Part shown: positions 11,639 to 23,379 of the stretch, one piece after another
How positions within the stretch are numbered: the first letter of the stretch is position 1
Layout: each line of letters starts with the position of its first letter
Assembly: GCA_019426215.1 (NCBI GenBank)
Contig: CM033394.1
Span: 13,598,195-13,662,194, forward strand
Origin: Buddleja alternifolia
Lineage: Eukaryota > Streptophyta > Magnoliopsida > Lamiales > Scrophulariaceae
DNA length: 64,000 nucleotides
Direction of reading: 5' to 3'
Position numbers and translations under genes: made by a program
Notes under the pieces: generated by a model
Databases searched by the model: none
Told to the model about the DNA's origin: nothing
The model's input: only the letters and a program-made list of their open reading frames with translations

Positions 11639-13808
11639 TGTTGGGAAATATACATATAGCCCGACTAAGCACAGCGGAAAATTAAAATTTTAGTTTCTAG
11701 GATTTAAACATGCGAGTTTATTAATCCTACGGGCTTATCACGTATCATAGGCTTGCGCATCTTTGATTTGTTATTTAAAACTTTAATAAAGAAGATCTTA
11801 CCTTATTCGATTTTTCGTAAAAATCGAAGAGTTTCTTCTTCCTTAACGTAAGCTCCCTAGCTTGCTTCTCGTTCCTTGAATCAACTCTTTCGTTTTTCCC
11901 TTTGATGAAGATTTCGAATTCCTCCACCAAAAACGTCTTTGATCGGATTCTTGATTCACTTCAGAGACCCAAGTGTTTCTCCTCTAAAGTTGATCCACAC
12001 CCCGGATACCCACTCGTTTATAATCTTTAGCTAGGTTGATCTATAAACGTTTATTCTAACTCTAAGGAATAGTGTATGGGATTAAGGTGAAAGCAAAAAT
12101 TACTTCTCTAAGTATTTTGGAAGAATTCTTGAATTCAAGATCTTGATGAATAATCAAGAACTCAAGAACACTATATGAGAGAGAGGAAAAAGAAACGATT
12201 TTTCTATGCAAGAGGAACAAAAATTTTGGCTTCAAAAGTCATCATCTTTTTTTCGTTCTCTACATGTCCTATATATAGGACTAGGTTCTTGCAATTCTTT
12301 TCCATGTAGAACTCTTATACATTAATCCTTTTCCATGTAGGAATAGAAGACTAATTAATTTCTAAATAGAACTCTTCTATTTTAATTAGTTTCCTTTCTC
12401 TCCAAGAAATCTTATTTCCTTCTAGAAGAAAATTAATTAAACTTTTAATTATTTTCCTCCACCAAATTTTCGACCAAGACTTAATAAAATAGTCTTTTAA
12501 TAATTAATCCACCATACTAGATTAATAAAAGTCACTTCTAATTAAATTAAATGCTTTCTAGACTTAAGCTTAATTAAATTGATCTTATCAACTTAATTAA
12601 TTTATTTATCCAACACTTGAATAAATAAAAGTCTTAATTAATTAATCTAATTAATTAATATATTAACTCAACTACTTTGAATTAAATTTCCTTAATTAAG
12701 AAATGGATTTGTCCGAGTATTGTGTGTGACCCTTTAGGTTCACCAACATACTAGTAATGGGTTCATAACCTTTATGATTTAATTTGGACAATTAAATTGT
12801 CTCGATTAATTAAACTAATTTTTAATTAACCATCTTATTATTTAATCTCCATTAAATATAAGATACCCATAAATCAAAGAAAAGTTTCTAGCTACTTATC
12901 TTGAAGACCTAGATGTAGGCGATTCAAAGTGAACCTTTCCAATCGCGCATTCCATGCAAGTGAGATTCTTCCATCAACTAATTTCCCAATTGAATTAAGG
13001 ATCGAGGAATCTTATTGGTCGAGATCCTTATAAATTCAATCTTAATAATTCAAGTGTGTTTGACTAGTGATTAATTAATTCAAGAAACTCATTTCTCAAT
13101 TAATTACTTACTTGCCTTGGCCAAGGACTGACTCAGTCAAACCACTTAGAATATTATAGGAAATTCACTTGTTCATCTAGACAAGTGATGGATCCTTTGT
13201 TGTCAACACCAACCTCCATATACGAGTCACTACACCCAATCACCAGTCCATATGTGTCCTTGTAAAAGAACTGGCACAGGAGTCAAAGTGCAGTAAGTCA
13301 ATATACAAGATTACTGTGATGACTCAAGTCAAAGAATTAATCTTGCACTATCGTGATTAAGAAACTCCTAATTCGACATATATAGAAATAATTCCAATTT
13401 AGGAAGTTTCAGATAGGGTAATCAGTGAACTTGTTCTCAACAAGCACCCGCGTATGTGCATTTGTGTCAACTACACTAATGTCTATAAAACGAGACATTC
13501 TCTAATTAAGAGTGTGCATCATAGGCGCAAGTCTATCCGAATTATCAATGTCCCATCTTGATAATTCTATGACTTGGATAGTATTTAGAAATCACAGCCT
13601 TAGAAACTTGTTTTATGATATCCATCCAATGAGATATCAAGCCCCATAGCTATGTGTGAATTCTAGGGACTTCATCATACAGTTATAATGATATAAACAT
13701 AAGATGAAGAAATGCCTTTTATTAATATAATGTAAAACGAAATTGTTTATTACAAGAATAGATAAAGAAAGCCTATCTAGGATTGGCTCGCAGGGCACTA
13801 TTCTAACA
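11639..13808 (-). repeat. C1 5' LTR
   Basis: 2170 bp. It differs from 3773-5943 by about three substitutions and one T indel. It supplies the promoter for the element on the minus strand. Confidence 0.95.
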
Positions 13809-13813
13809 GTAGA

Positions 13814-13973
13814 GAGGTTGCACTGAAAATATGGACAAAATATTTTACACTACTTATAGATGCAGATAAAACTTAAGTGAAACCTAAACAATGTCTTTTA
13901 TTATAAATAAAAAGTAAGTTCATTACAAGAAATATGCCCTATCATTTTATCCTCAATGGCATCTGAGGGCATA
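13814..13973 (-). repeat. C2 3' LTR, second segment, with its inner edge deleted
   Basis: Continues the C2 LTR after C1 and matches about 21350-21507. The last bases expected from the other LTR (ending CCTAACA) and the polypurine tract are absent. LTR sequence runs straight into the RNase H coding region near 13973, so the RNase H frame stops inside the LTR at 13942. A small deletion after insertion is the simplest explanation. Confidence 0.75.
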
Positions 13974-15528
13974 TACCCAGCCTTTCCAGGTGTCGGTCCA
14001 GAACAGCCTGAGGCAGTGGTTTGGTGAACGGGTCAGCTACATTGTCAGCTGAGGCTATTTTCTGCACTGCTATCTCTCCTCTTCCAACGATCTCCCTGAT
14101 GATGTGAAATCTTCTCTTAATGTGTTTAGACTTGTTATGAGACCTTAGTTCCTTGGCTTGCGCTATCACTACATTGTTATCATAATAAAGTGACAACGGG
14201 AGCTCTGTGCTAGGATCCACTTGAAGTTCTCCCAGAAACTTTCTCATCCAAACAGCTTCTTTGGTTGCCTCTGAGGCTGCCATATATATCTGCTTCAGTG
14301 GTGGAATCAGTGGTCGTGCTTTGCTTAGAACTTTTCCAAGACCCGCTCCACTATTAAGCGTGAAAACAGATCCTAAAATGGATTTTCGGTCATCTACATC
14401 AGACTGAAAGTCTGAATCAGTGTAACCTTCCATCTTCAGATCTTCACCTTCATAGATGAGAATCATATCCATAGTTCTTTTAAGATACTTTAGGATATTC
14501 TTCACAGCTATCCAATGTTCCTTTCCCGGGTTTGCCTGAAATCGACTCACCACGCTTACAACATAAGCAGTGTCAGGTCTTGTACACAATATTGCATACA
14601 TCAGGCTATCTACTGCCGAAGCATAGGGTACATTATTCATCTTCTTTCTATCTTCCTCATTTTGAGGACACATAGTCCGAGATAAGTGTACTCCATGTCT
14701 AATGGGAAGGAATCCTTTCTTAGAGTTATCCATCTTAAATCTCTTTAGGACCTTTTCTAAGTAAAGGTCTTGGGAAAGACCGATCATTCTATTTGTTTTA
14801 TCTCTATAGATACGAATTCCTAGAATATACGTCGCCTCTCCCAAGTCTTTCATGAAAAACGTACTCGAAAGCCATTTCTTAACAGTGGTGAGTATTCCCA
14901 CGTCATTTCCTATAAGTAGAATGTCATCTACATATAGTACTAAGAACGAGATCTTGCTCCCACTAGTCTTCTTGTAGACACAGGGTTCTTCTTCGTTATT
15001 GATGAAGCCATATCCCTTTACTACTTCATCAAAACAAATATTCCAGCTTCTAGATGCTTACTTGAGACCGTATATGGACCTCTCAAGTTTACATACTTTA
15101 TGGATATTGGTCTCAGATAAAAAACCTTTTGGCTATTCCATATAGATGTCCTCTTCTAAGAATCCATTCAAAAAAGCAGGTTTTACATCCATCTGCCATA
15201 TCTCATAATCTAAGCATATAGCTATGGATAACAGTATTCGGATGGACTTTATCATGGCCATGGGAAAAAAGGTTTCTTGATAGTTAATTCCTTCTCTTTA
15301 ACTATAACCTTTCGCTACGAGCCTGGCTTTAAAGGTGTCAACCTTGCCATCGCTACCAATCTTTCTTTTGTAGATCCATTTGCATCCTATGGGTTTGATA
15401 CCTTTAGGACGATCTACCAAGGTCCATACTCGATTGCATAGAATCCATCTCTGTTTCCATTGCTTCTCACCATCTTGAAGCTTTGACATCCACCATCTCT
15501 TGATCATAGGTACAAGGATTATCTTCAT
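13942..15528 (-). pseudogene. pol: C2 pol remnant: reverse transcriptase and RNase H
   Basis: Broken frames. 15528-15298 holds the RT start (WTLVDRPKG...GCKWIYKRK) and ends in a stop. The region 14901-15060 keeps an intact YVDDILLIGND but has a nonsense codon just upstream, where Gln has become TAA. 14901-13942 gives 319 codons of the RT C-terminus and RNase H, ending inside LTR sequence. Several residues of the RNase H core are altered or frameshifted around GAGLGKVLSK. The gene is dead. Confidence 0.88.
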
Positions 15529-15587
15529 GACCTTTTTGTACTATAGTGTGAAGCTTTAGCTCCCTCTGCAGCGGATACCCATACCTC

Positions 15588-16715
15588 TCAGGTTCGTTGT
15601 GGTATTCTACCAGATCTACGTGGAGGTTGTGCTACTATTGGTTCAGGTCTTGGTTCTTGGACAGATGTCTCAGAGGGAGATTCATTTTGTTCTTCTAAAA
15701 CAATCTTTCTACCTTTGCCCCCTTCCAAGATGAACTCATCCTCAAGGAAGTGGGCTTGTAAGGCCACAATGATCCTTTCATCATCATGTAGGTAAAAGAA
15801 AAATCTCATGAAATCTTGAGAATAACCAATAAAACATCCCATTAGGGATCTTGTCTCCAATTTCTCCACTTTAGTCTTTTTGACAAAAGCAGGACATCCT
15901 CAAATCTTGATGTAGTTAAGACTTGATTTCCTATTATTCCACATCTCATGTGGAGTTTTAGGAACGAATTTGGAGGGACATCTGTTCAATATATAAGCAA
16001 TAGTAAGGAGCGCATGTCACCACAATGAAATGGGTAAATCCGTGTAACTAAGCATGGAACAAACCATGTCCAACAGTGTTCGGTTCCTTCGCTCGGTAAC
16101 TCCATTTGGTCGAGGAGTTGCTGGGGTTGTTAGTTGTAATATTATTCCTTGTTCCCTTAAGAATTCATCAAACTCGGCACTCATATATTCTCCTCCACGA
16201 TCTGAACATAGAGTCTTTATATTTTGGTCAGTTTGATTTTCTACTAAAGCTTTGAATTCTTTAAATCTTTCAAAGGATTCAGATTTTTGCTTCATCAGAT
16301 ACACTAGACCATATCTTGAATGATCGTCTGTGAAAGTAATGAAGTAGTAGAAACCTCTACGTGCCATTTCTCCAAATGATCCACAAACGTAGGTATGCAC
16401 TAATCCTAAGACTTGAGTAGCTCTTTCAAAAGTCCCGGTGAAGGGAGATCTAGCTATTTTGCCTAAGAGACATGATTCACATGTTGGATAGGGATCCGAC
16501 CTTAGTGAGCTTAAAAGCCCATCTTTTTCCATTTTGTGGATCTTGTGCTCTCTGGCATGGCCTAGTCTAAGATGCCACTTAAGTCTTAAATTAGCTTCTT
16601 GCCTACCACATTTATATGTTACAACATTCACATCAGAAGAATTATGGACATTTAAAGAATACAAACCATTCACTAAAGATGCATTGCCAAGTGAGCACTA
16701 GCCCCTGAGTCCAGA
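15588..16715 (-). pseudogene. pol: C2 integrase remnant
   Basis: 16673-16017 is open for 218 codons and covers the HHCC finger (WHLRLGHAREH...CESCLLGK) and the DDE core. The first catalytic Asp is replaced by Tyr (HTYVCGSF, where the C1 equivalent reads HSDVCGPF). The second (CSDRGGEY) and the Glu (NGVTERRNR) remain. A stop follows SLW, and the C-terminal part is in a further frame at 15869-15588. Upstream, the protease is almost gone: a DSG-like trace near 16705 runs straight into the pre-integrase region. Confidence 0.88.
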
Positions 16716-16717
16716 AT

Positions 16718-17604
16718 CTATGAAATAGAAAAAACGGTCATAGAACAATTAGTTTCATAAACGAAGAGTTCCATACCTTTTGTGACTTTGCCTAATCTAG
16801 GACAGTTTCTCTTCCAGTGGCCAAGCTCACTGCACTCGAGACATCTATCCTTCTTTTTAGGCCCTTTGCTCTTATAAAACCCTTGTGCCTTTTCCTTATC
16901 CTTTTGAACACACCCTTTTGCTCCTAACTCACCAGCCTGCTTCTTGTTCTTCTTCTTAGACTTAGACTTTAGGTCCAGAAGAGATGACCAAGGCAATTTC
17001 CTTTCCCCTTGGTTTCATTTGAGATTGTGCAGTAACCAACTTGTTCATTAGCCCTGCTAAATTGCACTCTATCTCATTCCAGTTAGTTAACCAGAAATTG
17101 GGAGAAGGAATCAGGAAGAGACTGCAAGATTAAGTCAGTTTGAACGGTGGCGTTCATGGTGAAGTCGAGAGCTTCTAATTTCTCAATCCTCGATATCATT
17201 TTGAGGACATGATCACCAACCTTCTCACTTTTTTTCATCTTGGCTTCGAAGAGCTCTTTCGGTATCTCAAATCGAGCAATTCAACTATGCTCACCAAAGA
17301 GCTCTACCAAGTGTGCTAGGATAGCTCTTGTAGCGGGCATCTTATCATGTGACCTTTGAATTTCATTGGTCATAGATCCCAGCATGTATGCTCTCACCTG
17401 GACGTCGACCATGACCCATTTTTCATGGGCTTGGACCTCTTCCTCACTAGCACGTGTCCTAGCTGGAGCCTCCGGGATATCAGCGTCCAAGACGTATCCC
17501 AGAGATTCTATATTGAGGACAATTCTCAAATTTCTAAGCCAGTCCACAAAATTGGGTCCGATTAGGATATTCTTTTCAAGCAAAATTGAAAGTGGGTTCG
17601 TCAT
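16718..17604 (-). pseudogene. gag: C2 gag and zinc knuckle remnant
   Basis: Starts at ATG 17604 (MTNPLSILLEKN...FVDWLRNLRIVL), clearly related to C1 gag. An in-frame TGA near 17281 interrupts it, and the frame then continues with similar sequence to about 17090. A separate frame at 16996-16718 carries a Lys-rich stretch and the CCHC knuckle CLECSELGHWKRNC. Confidence 0.85.
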
Positions 17605-17643
17605 ATTTGAGAGAGATAAATGAGAAAATAACTGCAGAAACAA

Positions 17644-18301
17644 TCCAGAATAATTAGATTACTTGTAATTGACTTAACCAAGAAAAATTAAGGACTTTAA
17701 AATTCATCTTGGCTCCCACTACATTTTTCGAATTCCACACTCCCATGTAGAAATCGGGAATCATCATTGGCATCGATTCCACAGCGGGTTTTGAGATCTT
17801 CAATTAATTAGATGGGTTGCAACCTAACCGATTTTTGGCCCATTAATTATTTAAAATGATGTCTTTATCCCATAAATGTTTCAATACCTTTCGCTATAGT
17901 TCACCAAGCCGCAAGCTAACCAATTTCTAAGCTCGTGAACTACCCGAGTTTATTCCCACTAACTTCTAATCTAACATTTGAATTTCACCTTGCAACCTAA
18001 CCGATTTCTGGGATGAAATATGCTTCGACTAAGGCATCTTATGCACTTAATAAAATTTTAAATTATTTCCAAATGCTTAACCCTCATAACTGGGAAGCAT
18101 TACACATTTGTAGTAATTTTAATTTTAATAAGTTTAGTGGAGGGCGAGGATGCCCTATATCCTTTACTAATTCTGTATTATTATTTGGGAGAATTTAGAT
18201 TGTCTAAAGCTTGGTCTCACTTTGAACATTAATCAATTTATATAGCACAATTATCATATATCGAACATGTATAATGTTACTACTAATAAACATGCCTATC
18301 A

Positions 18302-18333
<32 letters not shown>

Positions 18334-19775
18334 GGAATTAAATAAATAAAACCATCACACTTGATCATGGACTTTTACTAGAGGGGCCCGAGCCAATGGG
18401 CCATCACAAAAAGGTAAAAGCCAAAAACCTATCTAATCTTCATGGGCTTCTCGTCTCCACCAATCTTGAACTATTCTATTACAATGCTTTAAAAACAACC
18501 TAGACATTATTTCTAAAAAAGGCAATAAATAGCCTCAATATCGGCTTTACAACCTATAAAAAAGAAAGGTAAATCGAATAAAACTTAAGTCCATGATCAG
18601 TGTCTCCTTCACATAAGACATGCTCGCAATATTAAAACACTTATGTTGATTATTTAAAATTTTAGTCCAACTAAAAAGTCCTTTATAAAATTCCTAATTT
18701 ATATATATTCTTTATTTCAATTAAAATCAATCTAGTCCTACTAGATGACTTAGATATACAAAATTATATATTAAGTATATCTACCTTTAATTAAAATAAT
18801 ATTAGTCCAACTAAAACGAATACATAAAATATAGAATCTTATTTTATCATGATTTAAAGCCATCATTAATTGAAAAAACTTTATTTGAATAAAGAATTAA
18901 TCATTAATCATCCAAGAAAAATAATTTATATTCCTTATTCAAATATCTAAGTAATTTCTAAGTTGAGGAAAAATAATAATATTTAATCCATAAATTAATT
19001 ATTAATCTCCAAAAAAAATAATTAATTATTCTAATTAAATATTTTTATTCCAATTAATCTTATTGGGCTCGATTTCATCAAACCCAAGTCAACGTCCTTT
19101 TGGCCCACTTGGATTTAATTTAATTGGGCCTAAAATTAATTAATTAGAAAAACATGCACGTGTTATTAATTTATATTCGGCTAGTTTTAATTTAAATCCA
19201 AATCACCAATCCGTTGGTCCATTTGGAATTAATTAAATTAAGCCCAAACCAATTAATAAGTCAAAACTAAGTAATTTTACAATTGTGCTTAATTTGAATT
19301 ATTCCGGATCATCATCTTTTTGACCCACCCCTATAATTAAATTTACCCAAAACCCAAATACTAATTTTGACCCGAATCATAGCCCGTTTTCATACCCGGG
19401 TCCATGACCCGTTTCAGTGGGTTATGTGTCAAACACACAACTCGGGCAGGCTGTGTGGCCATGTGGCAGGAGTGTGGCTAGGCCTCACGGCTAGGCGTCG
19501 TACGCCTGCGCGCACAGTGCTGTGTGCGTATGCCCAGCACGCGCGAGCTTCTTCGGGGCTTTCGAGCCCTGTTTTTCCTCATTTCTTATTTTTTTTCTCA
19601 TATCATAAAATTACCCAAATTTATAATAAACATAAAAATCAAATTCTAGGCTAAAATCCATAAAAGCGCAGATTTAATAAAGCATAAACGAATGCTTCAA
19701 AAACATATAATATGCATGTCAAAAATCACATAATTTTGATCAAATATGCAGATCAGGGATTGGCACTGATACCAC
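17644..19775 (-). other. C2 untranslated leader (about 2.1 kb) with a (TA)n run and a GC-rich patch
   Basis: Non-coding. A (TA)n microsatellite is at about 18302-18329. At about 19430-19560 there is a markedly GC-rich, CpG-bearing patch (for example GCCTGCGCGCACAGTGC) in otherwise AT-rich DNA. The primer site on the minus strand is TGGTATCAGTGCC (about 19762-19774), one base off the initiator-Met complement. Confidence 0.6.
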
Positions 19776-21517
19776 TATTGGGTTACGCAAAAAATTGCGT
19801 ATCGGAAGGTTTTAAATCCAAAAGTGTTTTTCTCGATTAGCATATTGAATCACATAAACGCTAAAACGAATAAAAACTTACCAGTTGAAGCGAAGTGGTT
19901 GGAGAACTAAATCCTCCTTCAAAAATTCGAACACTTGAAGGCTCCAAATCTCCAAAACTCGTGCAATCCATTTTTCATGAATTCCTTGAAGCTTTCTTGA
20001 ATTCTTGATCCGAACAACAAAAGTACATTGCTTCTAAATAATCACGCGGATTGATTTGACTAAAAATCCCCTTTTTTCTTCACCTTGACCAATGGCGAGC
20101 TACGTGAGAGAGAGGGAGGAATTTTTCTGTTTCTTTCTAGGAGAGTTATATGAAATTATTTAATTTCATCTAGGTCAAAAGTCCTTTTATATCACTTGAC
20201 TTATTGACCAAAACAAAAGAATAGAGCCCATATTGGGCATCCAAGAGGACACGCAACTTGGCCCTAGGAGGCGACCATTTTTACATGGCCTAGCTCGTCT
20301 TTTGTTTTAATTAATTATCTATTTAATTAATAATTATTATATCCAATAAATAAATAAATTAATTAAATAACAAAATTAATTAGATAAATTAATTCATTAA
20401 TTTATTTCCTTAAGAAATTAATTAATAATTAATCTTATTTTTAGAATTAATTATCTCATCTAATGAGCAATTAATTAATTATTTAATTTATCCCGTAAAT
20501 TAAATCTCCTAGAATAAAATACAAAAATCCTTTTATTTGTCCTTATCAATCCTTTAGCGCGACTCTTTAGGTTCATTTTGTTTGGCAATGAGAGAAATCC
20601 AAAGGAAGTGGGTAACATCTAGCCAGTCATGTGGCCCACTTTGTAGCCCAAACGAAATCGACTGATTGGATCATTCCACAACCTTTCAATCGTAAATATC
20701 GTATAAGTATAAACCCTTTGTTCATGTGCCCCAATCAAGTGAGAGTCATGGTTATGTCAACTCACTGGACTTGACCATATGTATTAATTATAATAATAAG
20801 GGATCATTGAGTTTGATTTAGTGCCTCGCACAATCGTCTCTTTTGCTTTAGCCAAAGATTTTGATCTCTATTATCTATAGTCACATAGGATACTTTCTCA
20901 TTTACTCATGAGAGAACAATTCCCATATTAGTTATCAGCTAAGACTACCACTTGCCCATCAAGCCACATTTCGAGGTCGATCGCACCAATGGGTGAATTG
21001 GGTCTAACTACTTGAGTGACAGACTTGACGTCACAAGTGTATCTTCAACCTGATACTTCAGGTCAAAGGTTCACTTATACCTATTACACATAATCAATTC
21101 TGTCATTGACAGTCATAGAGTGAAAATTCATGTGACAGAACCGTTGCAAGTCGTGTTCGAGCATATCAGTTCCACTGATGTGCCTATAGTCTTAAGCTCC
21201 CACCATCACATGTTGTTTGACTGGCGCTCCCATGTCAAAGTTCCAAGTCTTTATTTGTGCATTAAAAACTCCATATTACTTGCGAACAAGTTTAAGTAAT
21301 CAAGATCAATCTCTTCAGTGTCAATCTTCCTATCTCATAGGAAGTAGAGAGGTTGCACTGAAAATATGGACAAAATGTTTTACACTACTTATAGATGCAG
21401 ATAAGATTTAACTGAAAACTAAACAATGCATTTTATTATAAATAAGAAATAAATTTATTATAAGAAAAGTGTCCTATCATTCTATCCTCTATAGTATCTG
21501 AGGGCATAATCCTAACA
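19776..21517 (-). repeat. C2 5' LTR
   Basis: About 1742 bp, intact in outline, with plus-strand end CCTAACA at 21517. The opposite terminus reads TATTGGG instead of TGTTGGG, one mutated terminal base. It is related over its length to 2190-3772 plus 13814-13973. Confidence 0.88.
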
Positions 21518-22463
21518 AAAAATACTCACCCATTTTCACTCTCTACACTCCACCAGTATTGACCCATTTCGCCGCAACATAGAAGTCTTAACGGTCACCT
21601 ACATTCGCCCGAGTCGTGATATCCACCCATTAACTAAGGTAAGAATGTTGATTTTTTCTGTTTAACAAATGAAATATATATGATTTTTTTCATTTTCATT
21701 TTTTGGTTAACTGACTAGATTTTACCTCCTCTATTATCCTATTTTTGTCGTCCCGACCTGCTCTATGCTGAAAAAAAATTACAATATTTTCGTGTTGATG
21801 ACTTTTTTCCTCTTGTTGTAATTAACTCATCTATTTGTTATGCTTTCAATAATACGTGGAATCTTTCTGATTCTTGAATGTTGAAATCTCACCTACTGGT
21901 AATTTCATTGCTATTCTTTGTCAAATCATTTTTTTTCTGCTTTTGTTGTTTGATTGATTTTGAGAATGGTGACTCAGAATTTCAGATATGCAAGAATTAA
22001 TTTAATGAGGATTGGTAGCTACCTCGGTAAAACCGTGCGGGTAAGATCTCAAAATTGGAACAAGCTCAAAATCGCTCTATTTGAGAAAATGCGATTAAAC
22101 CACCAATTATATGCAGTGAACCCAGTTGATCCAATGCCGGATGCTGAATCATGAGAACTGGACGATTTTTAACTTTTTTCCAAAATGTGCATTAATTGAG
22201 GCATACCAAATTTGAAAGTGAGACCTATCATACACAAGTTTAGGAAATATACCACTAGAGAAACACTGAATGATGGTCTATTCTTGATTTTATACACAAA
22301 ATGATTCATGATCGAAACTCCTAACTTTACTCTATTTTTTCGCCATCAGTTTTTGAAACTATTATCACTTAGGTTAATCACTACATACATGATTGGTATA
22401 AGTTTAACAATTGTTTTACAATTTACTAATAATGAAGTAGAGTTATGTGACTTATTTTCGATA
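21518..22463. other. Intergenic DNA right of C2; small unassigned ORF
   Basis: Mostly non-coding. A 62-codon ORF (21966-22154, plus) starting MVTQNFRYARINLMRIGSYLG has no family I recognise. The phrase RIGSYLGKTVRV faintly recalls the DUF4283 region of plant LINE ORF1, but the match is too short to call. A possible splice donor AAG/GTAAGAATG lies near 21640. Confidence 0.3.
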
Positions 22464-23246
22464 GGGGTAAATCGCATTTTTAGTCCCGTATCTTTCAATA
22501 ATTCTCACTTTTAGTCTCAAACCCTAATTCTGTCAATTTTTCACACCAAATGTCACGTGAATGATACGTGAGCCATTAGTCAACTAACTTTTGGGGGAAG
22601 GTTTTTAACCTTGACTGTTTGGGAGAGAAAATTGGCGAGAAAATTATGTTATAAAGGGGGGATTCAGAATGGAAATTAGCTAGGAATTTTTACTCGTCTC
22701 CAAATTGGAGGTCACCATCTTCAAATTGGAGCTTTCCATGGCATTCTCAAAGAAGCAATTTTAGCGATTAGGAGAATTTCTATGTATCCGTAGAGAACCC
22801 GCGACTTTGAGGGCATTGAAGCAAGACTTTATCCCCCATGAAGTCCTCAAACTCACGGGTTTGCCACAGAAACATAGAATTTCTCCATATGGCGAAATTG
22901 CTTCTTTGAGAATGTCATGGAAAGCTCCAATTTGAAGATGATGACCTTTGATTTGAAGAAGAATAAAAAGCCCTAACTAATTTATTCTAAATCTGATTTG
23001 CTCTCTTTATAACACAATTTTCCCTCCCACATAGTCAAGGTGAATAATCCCCCCCCCCCAATTCAGTTGACTAATGGATCACACGCCATTCACGTGATAT
23101 TTCGTGTTAAAAAGTTGAGGAATTAGGGATTGGTACCAAACTGAGAATTTTTGAAAGACAGGGGATGTAAAGTGAGAATCTCGTAACGAATGAGACTAAA
23201 TCTAAAATCGGACAAAGATATGAATGAGAAGTGCGATTTTTCATTT
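22464..23246. mobile_element. Long foldback element (Mutator-like MITE), about 783 bp
   Basis: The two halves are inverted copies meeting near 22835. Outer arms share TTAGTC...TTCTCAC and CACGTGAATG. Inner arms 22710-22760 and 22893-22948 share GGAGCTTTCCATGGCATTCT with its near complement. Even the centre (AGAATTTCTATGT with its complement) pairs. There is no ORF of note. The outer sequence resembles the ends of the other foldback elements at 47620 and 50878. No clear target duplication is visible. Confidence 0.75.
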
Positions 23247-23379
23247 TAATAATGATAATTAATCTTTTTGTTTGGACCATGTTCTTTTGTATCTTTAAAC
23301 TCGATTTATTTAGAATATCAATATGTTGAATTTAGTGATATTTTTGTCATTGTGATGGTGTATAAATATTTACTGTTTT

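Larger units (their letters stand above)
3773..13808 (-). mobile_element. C1: young, nearly intact Ty1/copia retrotransposon nested in C2
   Basis: This 10,036-bp element has two almost identical LTRs (3773-5943 and 11639-13808), ends TG...CA, and a 5-bp target duplication GTAGA (3768-3772 and 13809-13813). It has an initiator-Met primer site, a polypurine tract and all copia domains in order. By eye the LTRs differ by about three substitutions and one 1-bp indel, so insertion was very recent. Pol carries one in-frame TAG, and gag and pol are separated by a 1-bp frameshift. It is therefore probably not autonomous as it stands. Its gag resembles that of C2, the older host element. An Angela-like lineage is possible. 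Confidence 0.96.
2190..21517 (-). mobile_element. C2: old, decayed Ty1/copia LTR retrotransposon, with C1 nested in its 3' LTR
   Basis: The two ends are related LTRs of about 1.74 kb. A 5-bp target duplication AAAAA is seen at 2185-2189 and 21518-21522. The order on the minus strand is LTR, primer site, gag, a zinc knuckle, integrase, RT and RNase H, LTR, which is copia order. Without the 10-kb C1 insertion the element is about 9.3 kb. Its ORFs carry many stops and frameshifts and most of the protease is missing. Large LTRs, a 2-kb leader and gag similarity suggest an Angela-like lineage, but I could not test this. It is clearly older than C1, which sits inside it. Confidence 0.9.
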
